A stretch of 64,000 nt of DNA from Chrysomallon squamiferum (GCA_012295275.1 CM022670.1:35397801-35461800); one strand, 5' to 3'. Counted from the first letter of the stretch, positions 1 through 15,284 are shown. Made by a program: numbers and translations. The notes: generated by a model from the letters alone, not told the origin.

Positions 1-280
1 CAGCGACGACAAAGGCAACGACGAAACGTCGATACGATTTTCTGCACGGCAGCGTTTCCCCAAAGGTCGGCCTGATTTTGTCAGAAGGTCGGCGTTTCAT
101 CCGGGTGAGCTTGAATTACGTGAAGTAATGGAAACGGTTTCTTACCATTAATGAAACGTACACCGTGATTACGGACAAGGACGAACAGGAGCTGAATTTG
201 ATGGCGGTACATACAAGATCTTAATCGATGTAGCCCTTGAAACGTGGTTTTACAACCCCAACACAATTCTCCTTGTTTAG
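1..280. other. Unique non-repetitive sequence, no gene seen
   Basis: This is a moderately GC-rich stretch with several ACG/CGA-rich words and no microsatellite. Open frames on both strands are short and show no recognisable domain. It could be part of something that starts before the window. Confidence 0.4.
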
Positions 281-288
281 TTTGACTT

Positions 289-341
289 TTGTGTGTGTGT
301 GTGTGTGTATGTGTGTGTATGTGTGTGTGTAAGTGTGTGTG
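289..341. repeat. (GT)n microsatellite
   Basis: Alternating GT interrupted by single TA and AA steps. Confidence 0.9.
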
Positions 342-1084
342 TTTCTTTCGATACTTAATTACATATCTATTAAAACTAAAGGAATTGTAACAACATCACC
401 AACAACAATAATGATAAAAACTGATACTACGGTTAGAAATCACAACAGTAAGAACAACTGTTACTGCTACAACAAACACTACGAATTATTAGAAATTAAT
501 TTATACATAAAAAAAAATGATTAAATATTTCCGTGAAAAGCCTTAAAGCGGTCTGTGAGAAATAAGATACTGGTATACTGTGTAAAACACATCGTACTCA
601 CTGACTTAGCCACCAAACAAAAGTTAAAAAAAACTACATGTTCCAGAATGATCGAAATTACTCGTAATCGGAGAATTCCCGAATGTTCCCGATGATAATA
701 ATCAATAGTTACAAACTACCTAGCTTTACAGGAGCCTCTCGCGTATTCTTCTATCTCTCTCTTTCGTTTTGTCTTTCTACCTGTGCTTCTTTCTTTCTTT
801 CCTTGCGTTTGTTCGATTATTTATCTGGCTGTTTCTTGCCGACTGATTTGTCTTTTTACCTGTGTATATTTTATTATTTTTATTTTTTATTCTTTCTGTA
901 TCTCTCTACCTATAGTGTTCTTTCTGTTTATGTGTACGCCTTTGTCTTCCTGTCTGTCTCTTTATAAAACTACTTTTTAATTAGTACTTTCATTACTGAC
1001 ATTACTAATACTGAAACCACCATTACAGTAATAATAAAAAAGTACTACTACAATGCCTATTACTACTAGAATATCAAACTCTGA
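342..1084. other. AT-rich sequence, TCTT-rich centre, no gene seen
   Basis: AT-rich intergenic or intronic DNA. The centre (about 745-965) is a decayed pyrimidine-rich (TTTC/TCTG)n tract that gives a spurious hydrophobic open frame. Confidence 0.4.
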
Positions 1085-1099
1085 GGGTGTGTGTGTGTG

Positions 1100-1145
<46 letters not shown>
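1085..1145. repeat. (GT)n microsatellite
   Basis: Near-pure GT dinucleotide, with one GGGG interruption near 1098. Confidence 0.9.
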
Positions 1146-1146
<1 letters not shown>

Positions 1147-1277
1147 TAAAACGTTCTTGGAATTACTTCTTTATTATTTGGGATTCTGAAAGGATGTTTA
1201 CATGTTAATAAATCCCCATTTGAAGAAATGAAACGAAGATTTCCTCTTCAATTCAGTGTGTAAATAAAGAAGATGGA

Positions 1278-1382
<105 letters not shown>

Positions 1383-1635
1383 AAATGATATATTGTAGTA
1401 CTCATTACTTGAACAGAAACGATTTGATGTTAATCATACAGATTAACAAACGTATTTTAAATAAGCCATAAGTCCAGATGTTACATTATCTTTTGATATA
1501 AATATATAAATATATCCCTATCAGTTTACAGTATAGATTTTAGGGTGATGTATTTTTTTAAACAGTTTTGTTGCCTGATTAATATATTAATGTGTTAGCT
1601 GACCAGTGTCAAAAGTACAACAGTATGAAAAGACA

Positions 1636-3180
<1,545 letters not shown>

Positions 3181-3194
3181 AATAGGGGACATGT

Positions 3195-3420
3195 AGGACA
3201 TATACATATATATACATACATACATACACACAGACACACACATACACACATACATACTTATACATACACACACACACATAAATCATACATACTTATACAT
3301 AGTCATATACATACACATATACATATACACACACGTGCACACATACATACATATATACATATATAAGTACATACACACATACATACATATATACATACAC
3401 ACACACACATATGTATACAA
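3195..3420. repeat. Degenerate (CATA)/(CA)n region
   Basis: About 225 bp of interleaved ACAT, CACA and TATACA steps. Open frames on both strands are simple-repeat artefacts. Confidence 0.85.
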
Positions 3421-3864
3421 AATTATATAGACATATAGACACGCAAAACAAATAAGAAAACAAATATGAATTATTTATACTTTGCTTATCACATCTAACT
3501 TTTGAACATCAACACAAAAAAATCTCCAACCCCCCCATTATGCCATTATCAACCAACAGCTTCTACAACTGCATGCTAACAGCATCATCTACACCAGCAG
3601 CAGCAACAACATCTAGCGCTACACAAGCATAATTGTTGTGTACACGGTCTAGCAAGCGTGACAAGTAAATATGGATTTCTGTAGTAGGATTCTCCGCGAT
3701 TAAGTAGATCTCCAGTGTAATATAGAGTTTCCAAGTCTATATTCGTCGCTGCAATTACTGTACTGCGTTCTTTTACTTAATGGAAAACTCTATTATTGAA
3801 TTTCTTCACGGATGACCTTTCTAATATATCCTATTATTTTTATTTATATATATAGTTTTTTTTA
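3421..3864. other. Unique sequence, no gene seen
   Basis: Contains a small decayed AGC/AAC-rich patch (about 3575-3615) and otherwise unique AT-rich DNA. Confidence 0.35.
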
Positions 3865-3989
3865 ATTAGACAGGTTTTTATTCTCTCCTGGATTTTGTTT
3901 TTTTTTTTTTTTTTTCTTTCTTTCTTTCTTTCTAAATTTATTAGACGGGTTTTTATTCTCTCCTGGATTTTGTTTTTTTTATTTATTTT

Positions 3990-4020
<31 letters not shown>

Positions 4021-4052
4021 AAATTTTTACGGGTTTTTTTATTTGATTTTTT

Positions 4053-4075
<23 letters not shown>
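3865..4075. repeat. 75-86 bp tandem unit with (TTTC)n, about 2.5 copies
   Basis: The segment starting ATTAGACAGG at 3865 recurs as ATTAGACGGG at 3940. Both carry TTTTTATTCTCTCCTGGATT followed by a (TTTC)n tail. A third, truncated copy starts near 4021. The unit apparently duplicated together with its microsatellite. Confidence 0.75.
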
Positions 4076-4084
<9 letters not shown>

Positions 4085-4088
4085 TATT

Positions 4089-4133
<45 letters not shown>

Positions 4134-4136
4134 TTA
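4076..4136. repeat. (TTTC)n/(TTTA)n/(TTA)n microsatellite
   Basis: TTTC passes into TTTA and then into about 45 bp of TTA, ending the tandem block to its left. Confidence 0.9.
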
Positions 4137-5560
4137 GCATTCATAACTGAACGGAACTTTAAACATAGTGCTATGCCATGATTTTATAGTTAATACTGTT
4201 GGTAGTATTATTTATTTATTTATTTATTTTCAAATTGTCTAAAAGTTTATACCCCACCATCATATTATTATATAAATGTCAGATGAATAACCAACTATGA
4301 AAACGAAAATAAACGAATTAAAATTTTAAAAAAATAAAGAAAATTGCTAAAATAGGTTAACTTGTTCTACCTACTATTACTACTTCATCATTGTTCTAAA
4401 CATTTCAAGATAAACTGTACATTATTAATCATAAAATATAAAAAAATTTTTTGTGCCTTTTCAGCTGCAGCATTTTCGCGATGTTTTACGACATCGATGA
4501 AGATGTCTGCAATCCAGACAGTAAATACTGTTAACCGATATAACGCAACCGTCCAAAGTGTGTAGAAATTTCATGGGGATATTAACTGTACCGATTTCCG
4601 ACGTAAAATACGAATAAAAAGAAATCACGAAATTATCTCTTATACTTGCTGATGATTCGTTGTGGAAATATGCAGAGATCGCAACCGACTCGTACAATTA
4701 TTTGTACAAAGTCGTTTGTAAGAGTGTTATAGCTGAAGAAAGTGTTATCACTTTATTTACAAACCGATGAGGAAGATTTAGGTCAGAAGAAGAAGAAGAA
4801 AAAAGTAGTTGACACTCGATTTGTAAATCGTTTACGTGCATAAAAGGTACAAGATGGTATTATTACGTTTTGTTCAACGTCTTTCTTTTATTCAAATGTT
4901 AAAACAGAAGATGGTGTTGCCATTTTAGGTAAAAAAGCATCTTATGAAAATCTTAGGGTAAAAGATAATATTACTATTATTTAGAAACTAGAAAATTTTA
5001 CTATTGAAAAACCGCTTTTTAATTTAATTTAATTTAATTTTATTTGTAACGTGAGATGTTGTTTGTTGTAGAATTTTCAGATTTATATGTTGACAATAGA
5101 AATTCTTTCAAAACATTATTTTCTGTTGATTTTTGCAACAGTTTCATCATTTTTTCTTTTTCTTTCTTTTATTTATTTATTTACTTCTTCTTCCTTTTTA
5201 CGTTCTAAGCAGTAATTATAAAGTTATTGTTAGCAAATCACAGTACAAAATCTTTTCACGCCAGATTTACTTCTGTTCTCTTTCAACTCTTTGAATTACA
5301 TGCAAAGCAATTTGCGACGCAATACTTCTGTACTGATTTGACCCTTCTTCATCATCCCCTCTGCTTTTCTTTTTCTTTTTGTTTTTTGCTTTTGTTTTTC
5401 AATTGTTTTAAACTGCAAAATAAAAACAAAGACAAAAATCACTATAACGTAACAAACGGTCATGTTTTGTTTTAAGTGTGTCCTTGGCAGCTCTAATTGT
5501 AGTACGACACCAAAAAACGTCGTCTTCATTAAATGTACGTAAAGACCTTCGGGCATCTTT
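4137..5560. other. Mostly unique AT-rich sequence, no gene seen
   Basis: Contains short (TTTA)n near 4210, an AAG patch near 4785 and a T-rich patch near 5360. A region at 4450-4780 is less repetitive, but its frames are broken by stops and no domain is visible. Confidence 0.35.
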
Positions 5561-5845
5561 TCAGCCTTACCTCTTCAGTACTGCAACAACGTAAGCAACA
5601 ACGTAGCAACGTACATTGGCTTTTATTAATGACGTTGTCGTATTTCAAGGCTAACAGCACCGACACTGGGCAGTAAGAAAAAAGCGATGCGACACAAAGG
5701 TAAACACGCCTTAAAAGTGCTCGGCATCACGTCATGACAGTCACTGACAGCATTCCTGGCGAATTAACGACATAACGTGCGAGCCGCGGGCGCAGGCTAC
5801 GTCTTTCTTCTTAATCTACGACTGCCACGGCACACTTGAAAGAAA
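5560..5845. other. GC-richer unique island
   Basis: Repeat-free island with many CpG words, including CGAGCCGCGGGCGCAGG near 5779 and CATCACGTCATGACAG near 5726. No coding frame is convincing. It could be a regulatory element. Confidence 0.35.
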
Positions 5846-6052
5846 AAAAAAAACGTATCATCTCAAACGACTGGTTTCATACAGTCATCATCCATATTCA
5901 TCGATTTGTGGCTTGATTCTTTAGAGTTGCGCCCTGGGGTATAAGGACAAGGTTTATGATTAATGCTGTCTTCTTCAATACTCTCCTCTCTTCTTCTTCT
6001 TCTTCTTCGTTTTATTGTAACTGTTAAACATCCGTAGCACTAGCGTTAATCA

Positions 6053-6056
<4 letters not shown>

Positions 6057-6092
<36 letters not shown>
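6057..6092. repeat. (AT)n microsatellite
   Basis: Uninterrupted TA dinucleotide of about 35 bp. Confidence 0.9.
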
Positions 6093-6095
<3 letters not shown>

Positions 6096-7089
6096 TGCAT
6101 GACCAATCTTGTTTTATCCAATATCAATTTTCTGAAGAAAGGCAAAAAAGAAGAAGAAGAAGAAGAAGAAAAAAATTTTCATTGTTTCGTTTCTTGGGCT
6201 CATCTTGGTATGTGTTATTTCAGCAGAGGATGTAGGATTTTTCAAGAACTGGAGACAATAGAGTATATCGCTTCTGTAATCCTCGCTATTGAAGACCGTG
6301 TTTCCTCGCCATGCACCTGAAGTCAGATCGATATTTCATCTATTTCTTTTGCTTGCAATAACGATTTCATTACGTTTGATAATAATTACAATTTTATTTC
6401 TATATCCTTGTCTCTCTGCCGTTGTTGTAGATGTTTCAAGTTATATACACAAACAGGTGCAGACAGAGTGCAGTGGGTTTTTTCAGTGATGCGGATGTTT
6501 GGTTGGGATGGGCACTAAGAAAATTCACATCCTACCATTTTTTATTTCTATTTTAAATGTTTTTTTTTAGCTCACGGATATTAATATTCTCTTTTTTTTT
6601 TCACCATCTTTAACTAAATGGTTTTTATCTTGAAAAATGTTCTATAATGGCGTAACTAATGAATATAACAACAGCAAGAACAAAAATAATAATATTAGCA
6701 AAACCAAACTTGCAGTGATGATATTGCTACCTACTACCACTACTACTAGTACTACTACTGCTGCTACTACTGCTACAGCTATTCCTACTAATAATGATTA
6801 TAAGAAGAAAAAGAAAATCAACAACAACAACAACAATAGTTAATAATAACAGCACAAACAGTAAGAGCTGTAAATATAATTAGGACAGTATTCGTTACAG
6901 TATTTAATTCTTTGAATCACTTAGTAGAAGCAGATGTTTATTACTTATACATTTAAAACTATTTAATAGAAAACCGAACGATTTCCAGGATCCCGGGTTC
7001 TGACATGTAAAGCCTCAATTAACCAAACACCTCTGTAAACCGAATGTTTCACCTAGTCCCAACCCTGACCGCTTTTTACAATATAGGTT
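6093..7089. other. AT-rich sequence with ACT/AAC patches, no gene seen
   Basis: A decayed (ACT)n patch lies at about 6728-6795 and (AAC)n at about 6815-6838. The rest is unique. No domain is visible in any frame. Confidence 0.35.
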
Positions 7090-7366
7090 GGATATTACAT
7101 TTGATTTCACTGGATATTACATTTGATTTCACTGGACATTACATTTGATTTCACTGGACATTACATTTGATTTCACTGGACATTACATTTGATTTCACTG
7201 GATATTACATTTGATTTCACTGGACATTATATTTGATTTCACTGGACATTACATTTGATTTCACTGGACATTATATTTGATTTCACTGGACATTACATTT
7301 GATTTCACTTGACTTTACATTTGATTTCACTGGACTTTACATTTGATTTCACTGGATATTACATTT
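7090..7366. repeat. 22-bp tandem array, about 12.5 copies
   Basis: The unit begins GGAYATTACATTTGATTTCA and ends CT. Copies differ mainly at C/T in position 4 and at A/T in the fifth and eighth positions. Copy spacing is an exact 22 bp, so it is a young array. Confidence 0.95.
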
Positions 7367-7544
7367 TCAGAAAGATACAGTCCGTTTGGCCACTGTAACC
7401 GATTCTGTAAGATCTGAAATAGCAAATGTGCTGAAGCGAATGCGTTGATTATTATTTTTATGGATAACGTTACATGAAACACGTAATATTACGTGACGAA
7501 AAACAAATGAGATATGAAATTTTACATTTTATTTCGAGATAGAG

Positions 7545-7695
7545 TTTTAATTTTATTATTATTGTTATAGAGCTCTAATTTTATTATTATTGTTATTATT
7601 ATTATTCTCTCTATTATTATTATTATTATTCTCTCTATTATTGTTATTATTATTATTATTATTATTCTCTCTATTATTGTTATTATTATTATAAT

Positions 7696-7772
<77 letters not shown>
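7545..7772. repeat. (TTA)n with CTCTCT interruptions, then (TC)37
   Basis: Blocks of TTA are separated by CTCTCTATTATT motifs repeated about three times, then run into 74 bp of pure TC (7699-7772). Confidence 0.9.
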
Positions 7773-7778
<6 letters not shown>

Positions 7779-8573
7779 TTTTTATTATCAGACTAAACAT
7801 ACCAGTGATTTAATCGGAACAATTTCGTTACTGTTAATGACTAACTGCGGGCAAAGAGGCATATACAAAAATTACAGACAAACGGACGAGTTTTCTTTCA
7901 GCGGATAACACCTCCAGTCCTGTGTTGTTGTTGTTTTTCACATTCAGAGTACAAAACACATTTTGCCAGATGCTATCATCTTTTCTTCTTTTTTATTTTT
8001 TTTTTTTATTTTTTTATTAAAGAATTCAGGCTATTTGCTTTGCCAGGAACCACTGTTTTATCTTCGATAATAACCGAAATGAAAACCAAGGCAGGAAGAG
8101 TAGTAGTTCAGTGAATGTGTTACTAAAACGTCCACTGGTAATGAACGTATTTTGTCGCTTGCACGGTTCAGTCTATTCTGCGTTGCTGTCTCTTTACAAA
8201 TCGGTTGCAAAAACGTAAAGTTCTGGACGCGGAATAAAGGGTTAATTAATACGCATTATTGAGGTATGGTATTGAAATTGTCCATCCACTGCTTCGGTTG
8301 TACTCAGATGAATTGTTTTGACCTTCGGCATTTCCTGTTAAAGCAGAACGTATCTGGTTCAATGCTCAAGACAAATAATGAAGTTAAATAAAAACACGGA
8401 TGTCATTTATTATTTAAACCTGATTTTCGTTTTATTATTGTTATTATTTTTTATTATTTATTTATTATTTTCTCCTTATTATTAAGGTTTGTGTCTACAT
8501 ACTATTCTAAATATAATTGTTTTGCATATTGTACTCATGAAGCTTTATAAAAAGAAGAAATAAACTCAATTAG

Positions 8574-8575
<2 letters not shown>
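7773..8575. other. Unique sequence, no gene seen
   Basis: A repeat-poor stretch except for a T-rich patch near 7985 and TTA near 8435. No recognisable coding sequence. Confidence 0.35.

Positions 8576-8657
<82 letters not shown>
8576..8657. repeat. (GA)n microsatellite
   Basis: About 82 bp of pure GA on the + strand. Confidence 0.95.
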
Positions 8658-8660
<3 letters not shown>

Positions 8661-8912
8661 ATGTGAATAATATTTGCCATAAAAACAGATTTCCTGTAAT
8701 GATATAATTAGACTAATAATATGCGTATTATTATGTTTGTACATGAGGTTGGGTTAAAATGTGCTCAGGAAATTAAAATCCAGTTATATTCCATATTACC
8801 ACACATAGTGAAAACTGGTTGTAAATCTTAAAATCTTTACAGCTAACAAATTTTGAAAGTATCTTATTGTTGTAGCCATTTCTAGTCTATTATAGTTATT
8901 TTTAGCAGTGTC

Positions 8913-8957
<45 letters not shown>

Positions 8958-9789
8958 ATAAAAAGAATTTCGAAATTTTTAAATGTCACAGCCAAAAATA
9001 ATTTTAAAAATGATAGTCTGAGGTGATTTATCTTGGGAACACAGATTATCCCACCACTAATCTATTTTTATTTTATATTATTTGAATATGGCTTAAATTT
9101 TAGATTTTATTAAAACTAGAATCTTTATTTTCGTTTAAAGTATATTTCGTAATAATTAAAATTATCGTGTGCATCTAGTTTTCAAGAACAATTGTATTTC
9201 CTATATTTATGCCTTTCATTTCTTAGAATACTTTAAAGGGAAATTGTAATAAAATAAGCCTTTTTTTTTTTTTTTTTAATCCTCCATTTTATCCATTTCT
9301 CTCTGTCCGTCCATCCATCCATCCATATTTCTATTCATCTGTCTTTGTCTTTTCACTCTGTGCCTTGTTTTTTTTTTTTTTTTTTATTGTTTTTTTTTTT
9401 AGTTTGATCTTCCAGGCATCTATTTATCTATCTTACTTTCTCTTTATCGACTGGTCTGTATCTGTTCATCGGTCTGTCTGTCAGTCTAGTCTGTCTGTCT
9501 GAATGTTTATTTGTTCGTTACCTTTCCTTGTCCCTTCACTACCAACACATCTCTGCCTAAGCGTGTTTAGGACTGTGCAGCGTTCAGAACACATCGCTAG
9601 CTTACTGGAGATATTTTAACATCGTCACCAGTGGAAGCCGATTACGTGGAAGGCAACCAGTACTGATTCACTCTTCTGACTTGACCTATATTCCGTATGT
9701 TTCTAAGAGATAGAGTATTTGGCTCGCTTACAATACTGCGACTTCGGCAACATACTCTTTGAGAGATCTTCTAGAGGCGGGAAAAGGGG

Positions 9790-9825
<36 letters not shown>

Positions 9826-10060
9826 AAGTAAAATTTGTCTCCGGAAATGCCTTCGCTGTAGCATTTAATCATGACTGAAAGCTATTTCTGTACGTCATTC
9901 GACTGTACAGCTAGATAAACTCCATTCAGAAAACAGATATTTTAAATGTCATACATTTTAAGATGCAGGCTTGTGTGCTTCAGTTAGAGAATGATAGATT
10001 TGTTCTGGGAGAAGAATGAAAAATGTGGTTTGTCTTTATATCTTTTTTTTATGTGTGAGA
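8658..10060. other. AT-rich sequence with homopolymers, no gene seen
   Basis: Holds A homopolymers at 8917-8954 and 9795-9823 and several T runs near 9260 and 9370. CATC and TCTG patches lie near 9310 and 9470. The A runs could be retroposon tails, but no retroposon body or flanking duplication was identified. Confidence 0.35.
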
Positions 10061-10730
10061 AACATATATATGTGTGTATTTATTTATGTAAGGGTGTGTA
10101 CGTATTATTTTTTAAATACTGAACGTATGTTATATATGTACGTATGTGCATAGATGTATGTGTGTATGTCTGCATATATGTGTATGTGTAAACATGCATG
10201 TATTTTACGTGTATGTATGTGTATGCAGATGTGCATATATATGTATTTTATATGTGTATATTAGGTGTATATATGTGTATTTTACGTGTATGTATATGTG
10301 TAAACATCCATGTATTTTACGTCTATGTATATTTTAGGTATATGTTTGTGTGCATACGTGTATGTTTGTGTATTTTATGTGTTATTTTGTGCATTTTAGG
10401 TGTATGTTTGTGTGTGTGTTCGTGTATGTTTGTGCATTTTACACGTGCATGTATGTGTAATATATACATGTATTGATGTATGTCTACGTGTATGTATGTG
10501 TGTATGTATAGGTGCATGTTTGTGTATTTTACGTGTATGTTTTGTATATTGTACATGTATGTATATGTGTATGTATACGTGTATGTATGTGTATTTTACG
10601 TGTATGTATGTTGTATTTTGCATGTATATGTGTATATATACGTGTATGTGTGTGCATTATATGTACATGAATGTGTATTTTATGTGTATGTATGTGTATT
10701 TTTCGTGTATCTACAGAATGTGTGTTGGTT
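10060..10730. repeat. Degenerate TGTATTTTACGTGTATG-type minisatellite
   Basis: About 650 bp dominated by GTGTATGTATGTG with recurring TATTTTACGTGTATG and TATTTTAGGTGTATG words every 30-50 bp. The array is open in several frames on both strands, giving spurious Cys/Tyr/Val-rich peptides. Confidence 0.8.
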
Positions 10731-11040
10731 ATTTAAAGAAATTAATTATTACACTCGGAGTGTTACAAATGTCAGCTCGGATGATTTTTATGGGATGATT
10801 GATAGTTGCCAAATCATTCAGTCATCCATTTATTGCTGTCAGTGTTAATTAGGCATGGAGGCGTGGGCTGGTATGTAATGCTGAGTCACTCGTGTAAATT
10901 AACGGGGGGAAAAAAAGAAAGAAAAACACTTTTGTTCACTATCTGGATCACCGGGTCTGATGTGCAGTAATTTCATTAAGGAGCGAATGAAATAAATTCT
11001 CAGATGTCTGAAAGAAGAGAATGGTTTCAGAACATTTATT
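10731..11040. other. Unique sequence, no gene seen
   Basis: A repeat-poor stretch between two GT-rich blocks. Nothing recognised. Confidence 0.35.
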
Positions 11041-11125
11041 TGTTTGTTTGTTTGTTTGTCTCTGTGTGTGTGTGTTTGTGTGAGTGCGTGTGTGTGTGTG
11101 TGTGTGTGTGTGTTTGTGTGTGTTA
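11037..11125. repeat. (TTTG)n/(GT)n microsatellite
   Basis: Five TTTG units pass into interrupted GT. Confidence 0.9.
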
Positions 11126-11257
11126 TGTTTTCTGGTTTTTCTTTCTCCTTGGTTTTCATCATCATTATTGCCATCTCCTTGTTTTATTCGATTCGTTTTT
11201 TTCTTTCTTCATAACATCACATTCATTTTATAATTAGTGTTCTTGTTTGTATTTATA

Positions 11258-11271
11258 ATAATTATTGTTGT

Positions 11272-11313
<42 letters not shown>

Positions 11314-11338
11314 TATTATTATTATTATTATTATTATC
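11258..11338. repeat. (AAT)n(ATT)n palindromic microsatellite
   Basis: About 40 bp of AAT is followed head-on by about 30 bp of ATT, so the tract is self-complementary. Confidence 0.9.
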
Positions 11339-11998
11339 GTAGTTTATAAATTTATAGTTTTCCTTCTTTCTTTTCGTTTTCGTTTTTATTTTAATTTGTT
11401 TTTCCATTTCTCTTTTCTTTTCCAATTTCGTTTTTCTTATTTAAAATTCCAAATTTGTATCTCTTTTTAAAAATATTCCTAATTACTTTTTCAACGTGAT
11501 TACTATGTGTATTTTGCATTTATGCATAATTTAAAAGGCATAATTTGAAAAAAGTACGCAGCCGACTTACACATTTGTTACGTCTGTTTCATAATTTATA
11601 TTTTATTAAAATCTAAATGCCACAGGGTCTTAAGCTAATATAATTTAAAACAGTAACATCGGAGATAATTCGAATCAGAACAGAATATTTAGACTTTACC
11701 AATAAATCGTACTTAGGTTTAAAATAAACAAAAATAACATTTTTCTGTAAGTATTTGAAATCATTTAATTCTATATTTCGGAGAAGTGAAATATAATTAA
11801 TAAATTAATATACAACAATTACCCGAATGTCGAACTTCATGTCTTTATCATAATAATTTCACATTTAAAAAAATATATATAATGAAATTACTGGTTGCAG
11901 AACAAGTCTAAGGTTCTTTTCTTGTTAGAACTACCATCAGATCTATTTTCAGTTGCCATTAACAATACAATACAATATATATGTATTCGTTTGGTTAT
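11339..11998. other. AT-rich sequence, no gene seen
   Basis: A T-rich patch near 11355-11430, then unique AT-rich DNA. Confidence 0.35.
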
Positions 11999-12003
11999 AG
12001 GTA

Positions 12004-12037
<34 letters not shown>

Positions 12038-12140
12038 TGTTTTTTGTATGCATGCATGCATGCATGAATGTTTGTACGCATGTATGTATGTTTGTATGTA
12101 TGTATGTATTTATGTAAGTGTGTGTGTATGTATGTGTCTA
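11999..12140. repeat. (GT)n, (CATG)n and (TATG)n microsatellites
   Basis: GT at 12008-12034, GCAT repeats at about 12049-12066, then TATG/TTTG to about 12135. Confidence 0.85.
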
Positions 12141-12360
12141 TTTAATATTCTCTGAAACATCTAATATTTACTGAAGGAGAAAATACTTTGAACTATCTAA
12201 ATTTAAAAGCTAGATAATCAACTGTTATGACGACAACCGTGTAACTATGCAGTGCGCCTCGTCAATACACACTGACACTGACTGCATGGTTGACTGCGCT
12301 CAAACACTGCCTAAGTAAATCTTCTCCAATATCCTGACTACAAGGGATTGAAAGATTTAT

Positions 12361-12725
<365 letters not shown>

Positions 12726-13350
12726 TTTTAAATCAGTATTTACATGCGTAAGGTGATAAACTCGGTGTTAACGAAGTCCTTGGACTGACTAACACGCTGG
12801 CAAGTTGAGCTGAAGTTAAAAGAACATATTGTTCATCATAGTTTTCATTCAAACAAAAAAACGAACAGATATTTAAAACATATATTTCAGTTTGGCACAA
12901 AGGAATATTAACCGATAAACTTTCAACAGGTAACATATAACCGATAGACAACAAATAATATATGTATCTTCTTCACTGGAATGATAACGTTTTGTTGCTG
13001 GGATTTTTCAAAGCGTCTCATAATATTATATGGAGCATTTGTTATAAAAATGGAATGAAGGAATTTGGAGTTTTTTTCTTTTTTTATAAAACAGTACGTA
13101 ATTCAGCTGTTTAGTACTGTTTCTTTTCTATTTTGTTGCTTTTGTAAAGCTGAACAAAAACTTAAGTTCTCTGTATATTAAAACAAGATGAACTAGGTAA
13201 ATTAGCAAGTCTCCTGTATTTAATTTTCAGCATAACTGATTTATATGTGTCAAAACAAACAAATAAATAAAATTAAATACAAATTTAAAATACTGTTATA
13301 GTTTCTGTTCGTCGTTTTTATGTGTGTAAGTATATATTGTAAATATCTAA

Positions 13351-13381
<31 letters not shown>

Positions 13382-13620
13382 TGTTTTGCGTGTATCTCTA
13401 TGAATGTATATATGAGTGTATGTGAGTATTTGTATGTGCGAAAGCATATATATAGAGAGAGAGACAGTTGTAAATGCATTTAAATATATCGGTATGTAAA
13501 TATCTATGGAGATAAATCTTTAAATCAGTGAACGCGATGAAGCACACATCATATAATCTATATATATATCTTTCATACTTGTGAAGTCCGCTGAATCATT
13601 CAGACATAATGATGATATAC
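12726..13620. other. AT-rich sequence, no gene seen
   Basis: Unique AT-rich DNA with a (TATG)n patch at about 13346-13380. Nothing coding recognised. Confidence 0.35.
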
Positions 13621-13990
13621 GACGTATATTTACACAGCCGATCGGCTCGTAAGTTTGATAATTTGCCCTGATTAACAAAGATGTACGCACGTTGGCAACA
13701 CTTCCTGTATTTTGCTGTCACTGTGCAGGTTCAGCCGAGGTTTGGCTAATAATACAGCGGGAATTATTCAACTCGTCTTAGAGTCCGCTTGTCGACAGCA
13801 AATCGATTGTTTTCAAACTAACAAGAAACTCATACACAATTACAGTTCCTATGAATATTCATCAGTTTGCTTTCAACACGTATCAGTCTTATTGGCCGCG
13901 GCACCAGATTAATTTGTTGATCGTTTATTTATTTACTACCCCAACAACATCGTCCACGACGACACGACGACTAGTGTTACTGTTACTTTT
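13620..13990. other. Unique island with two perfect palindromes
   Basis: Repeat-free and GC-richer. It carries AGCCGATCGGCT (13636-13647) and ATGAATATTCAT (13851-13862), both perfect palindromes. The second resembles a dimeric POU-factor site. No convincing coding frame. Confidence 0.4.
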
Positions 13991-14067
13991 TACTACTCTT
14001 ACCTTTCGAATTTCTACCAGTGTTGCTGTTAGTACTAAGAGTACTGTTAGACTTATTACAACTCTTC

Positions 14068-15284
14068 TACTATTACTATACTACTATTACTGTACTACTA
14101 TCACTGTACTACTATCACTGTACTACTATCACTATACTTCTATCACTGTATTACTATCACTGCACTACTATCACTGCACTACTATCACTGTACTACTATC
14201 ACTATACTTCTATCACTGTATTACTATCACTGTACTACTATCACTGTACTACTATCACTGTACTACTATCACTGTACTACTATCACTATACTACTATCGC
14301 TATACTACTATCACTATACTACTATCACTGTACTACTATCACTGTACTACTATCACTGTACTACTATCACTATACTACTATCACTATACTATCACTATAC
14401 TACTATCACTGTACTACTATCACTGCACTACTATTACTATACTATCACTGTACTACTATCACTATACTACTATCACTGTACTACTATCACTGCACTACTA
14501 TCACTGTACTACTATCACTACACTACTATCACTGTACTACTATCACTATACTACTATCACTGTATTACTATCACTGCACTACTATCACTGTACTACTATC
14601 ACTGCACTACTATCACTGTACTACTATCACTATACTACTATTACTACACTACTATCACTGTACTACTATCACTGCACTACTATCACTACTACTATCACTG
14701 CACTACTATCACTATACTACTATCACTATACTACTATTACTACACTACTATTACTACACTACTATCACTGTATTACTATCACTACACTACTATCACTGTA
14801 CTACTATCACTATACTTCTATCACTATACTACTATCACTATACTTCTAACACTGTACTACTATCACTATACTACTATCACTGTATTACTATCACCGTACT
14901 ACTATCACTGTACTACTATCACTATACTACTATCGCTATACTACTATCACTATACTACTATCGCTATACTACTATCACTGTACTACTATCACTATACTAC
15001 TATCACTGTACTACTATCACTATACTACTATCACTAGTACTATCGCTATACTACTATCACTATACTACTATCGCTATACTACTATCACTGTACTACTATC
15101 ACTGTACTACTATCACTATACTACTATCACTGTACTACTATCGATATACTACTATCACTATACTACTATCACTGTACTACTATCGCTATACTACTATCAC
15201 TATACTACTATCACTGTACTACTATCGATATACTACTATCACTATACTACTATCACTGTACTACTATCGCTATACTACTATCAC
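14068..15284. repeat. 14-bp minisatellite (TACTACTATCACTG)n, about 85 copies
   Basis: Near-continuous 14-bp units vary mainly at the last base (G or A) and occasionally at TCACT to TCGCT or TTACT. A few units are shortened. The unit has no stop codon in any + frame, and 14 is not a multiple of 3. Every frame therefore reads the same 14-residue cycle (Tyr3-His-Cys-Thr2-Ile-Thr-Val-Leu2-Ser-Leu), giving apparent frames of 332 and 527 residues. I regard these as artefacts. Confidence 0.95.

Noticed and set aside
10146-10848. Overlapping Cys/Tyr/Val-rich frames on both strands as secreted cysteine-rich peptides
   Set aside because: All derive from TGTA/TATG repeats; no signal peptide followed by a non-repetitive mature region.
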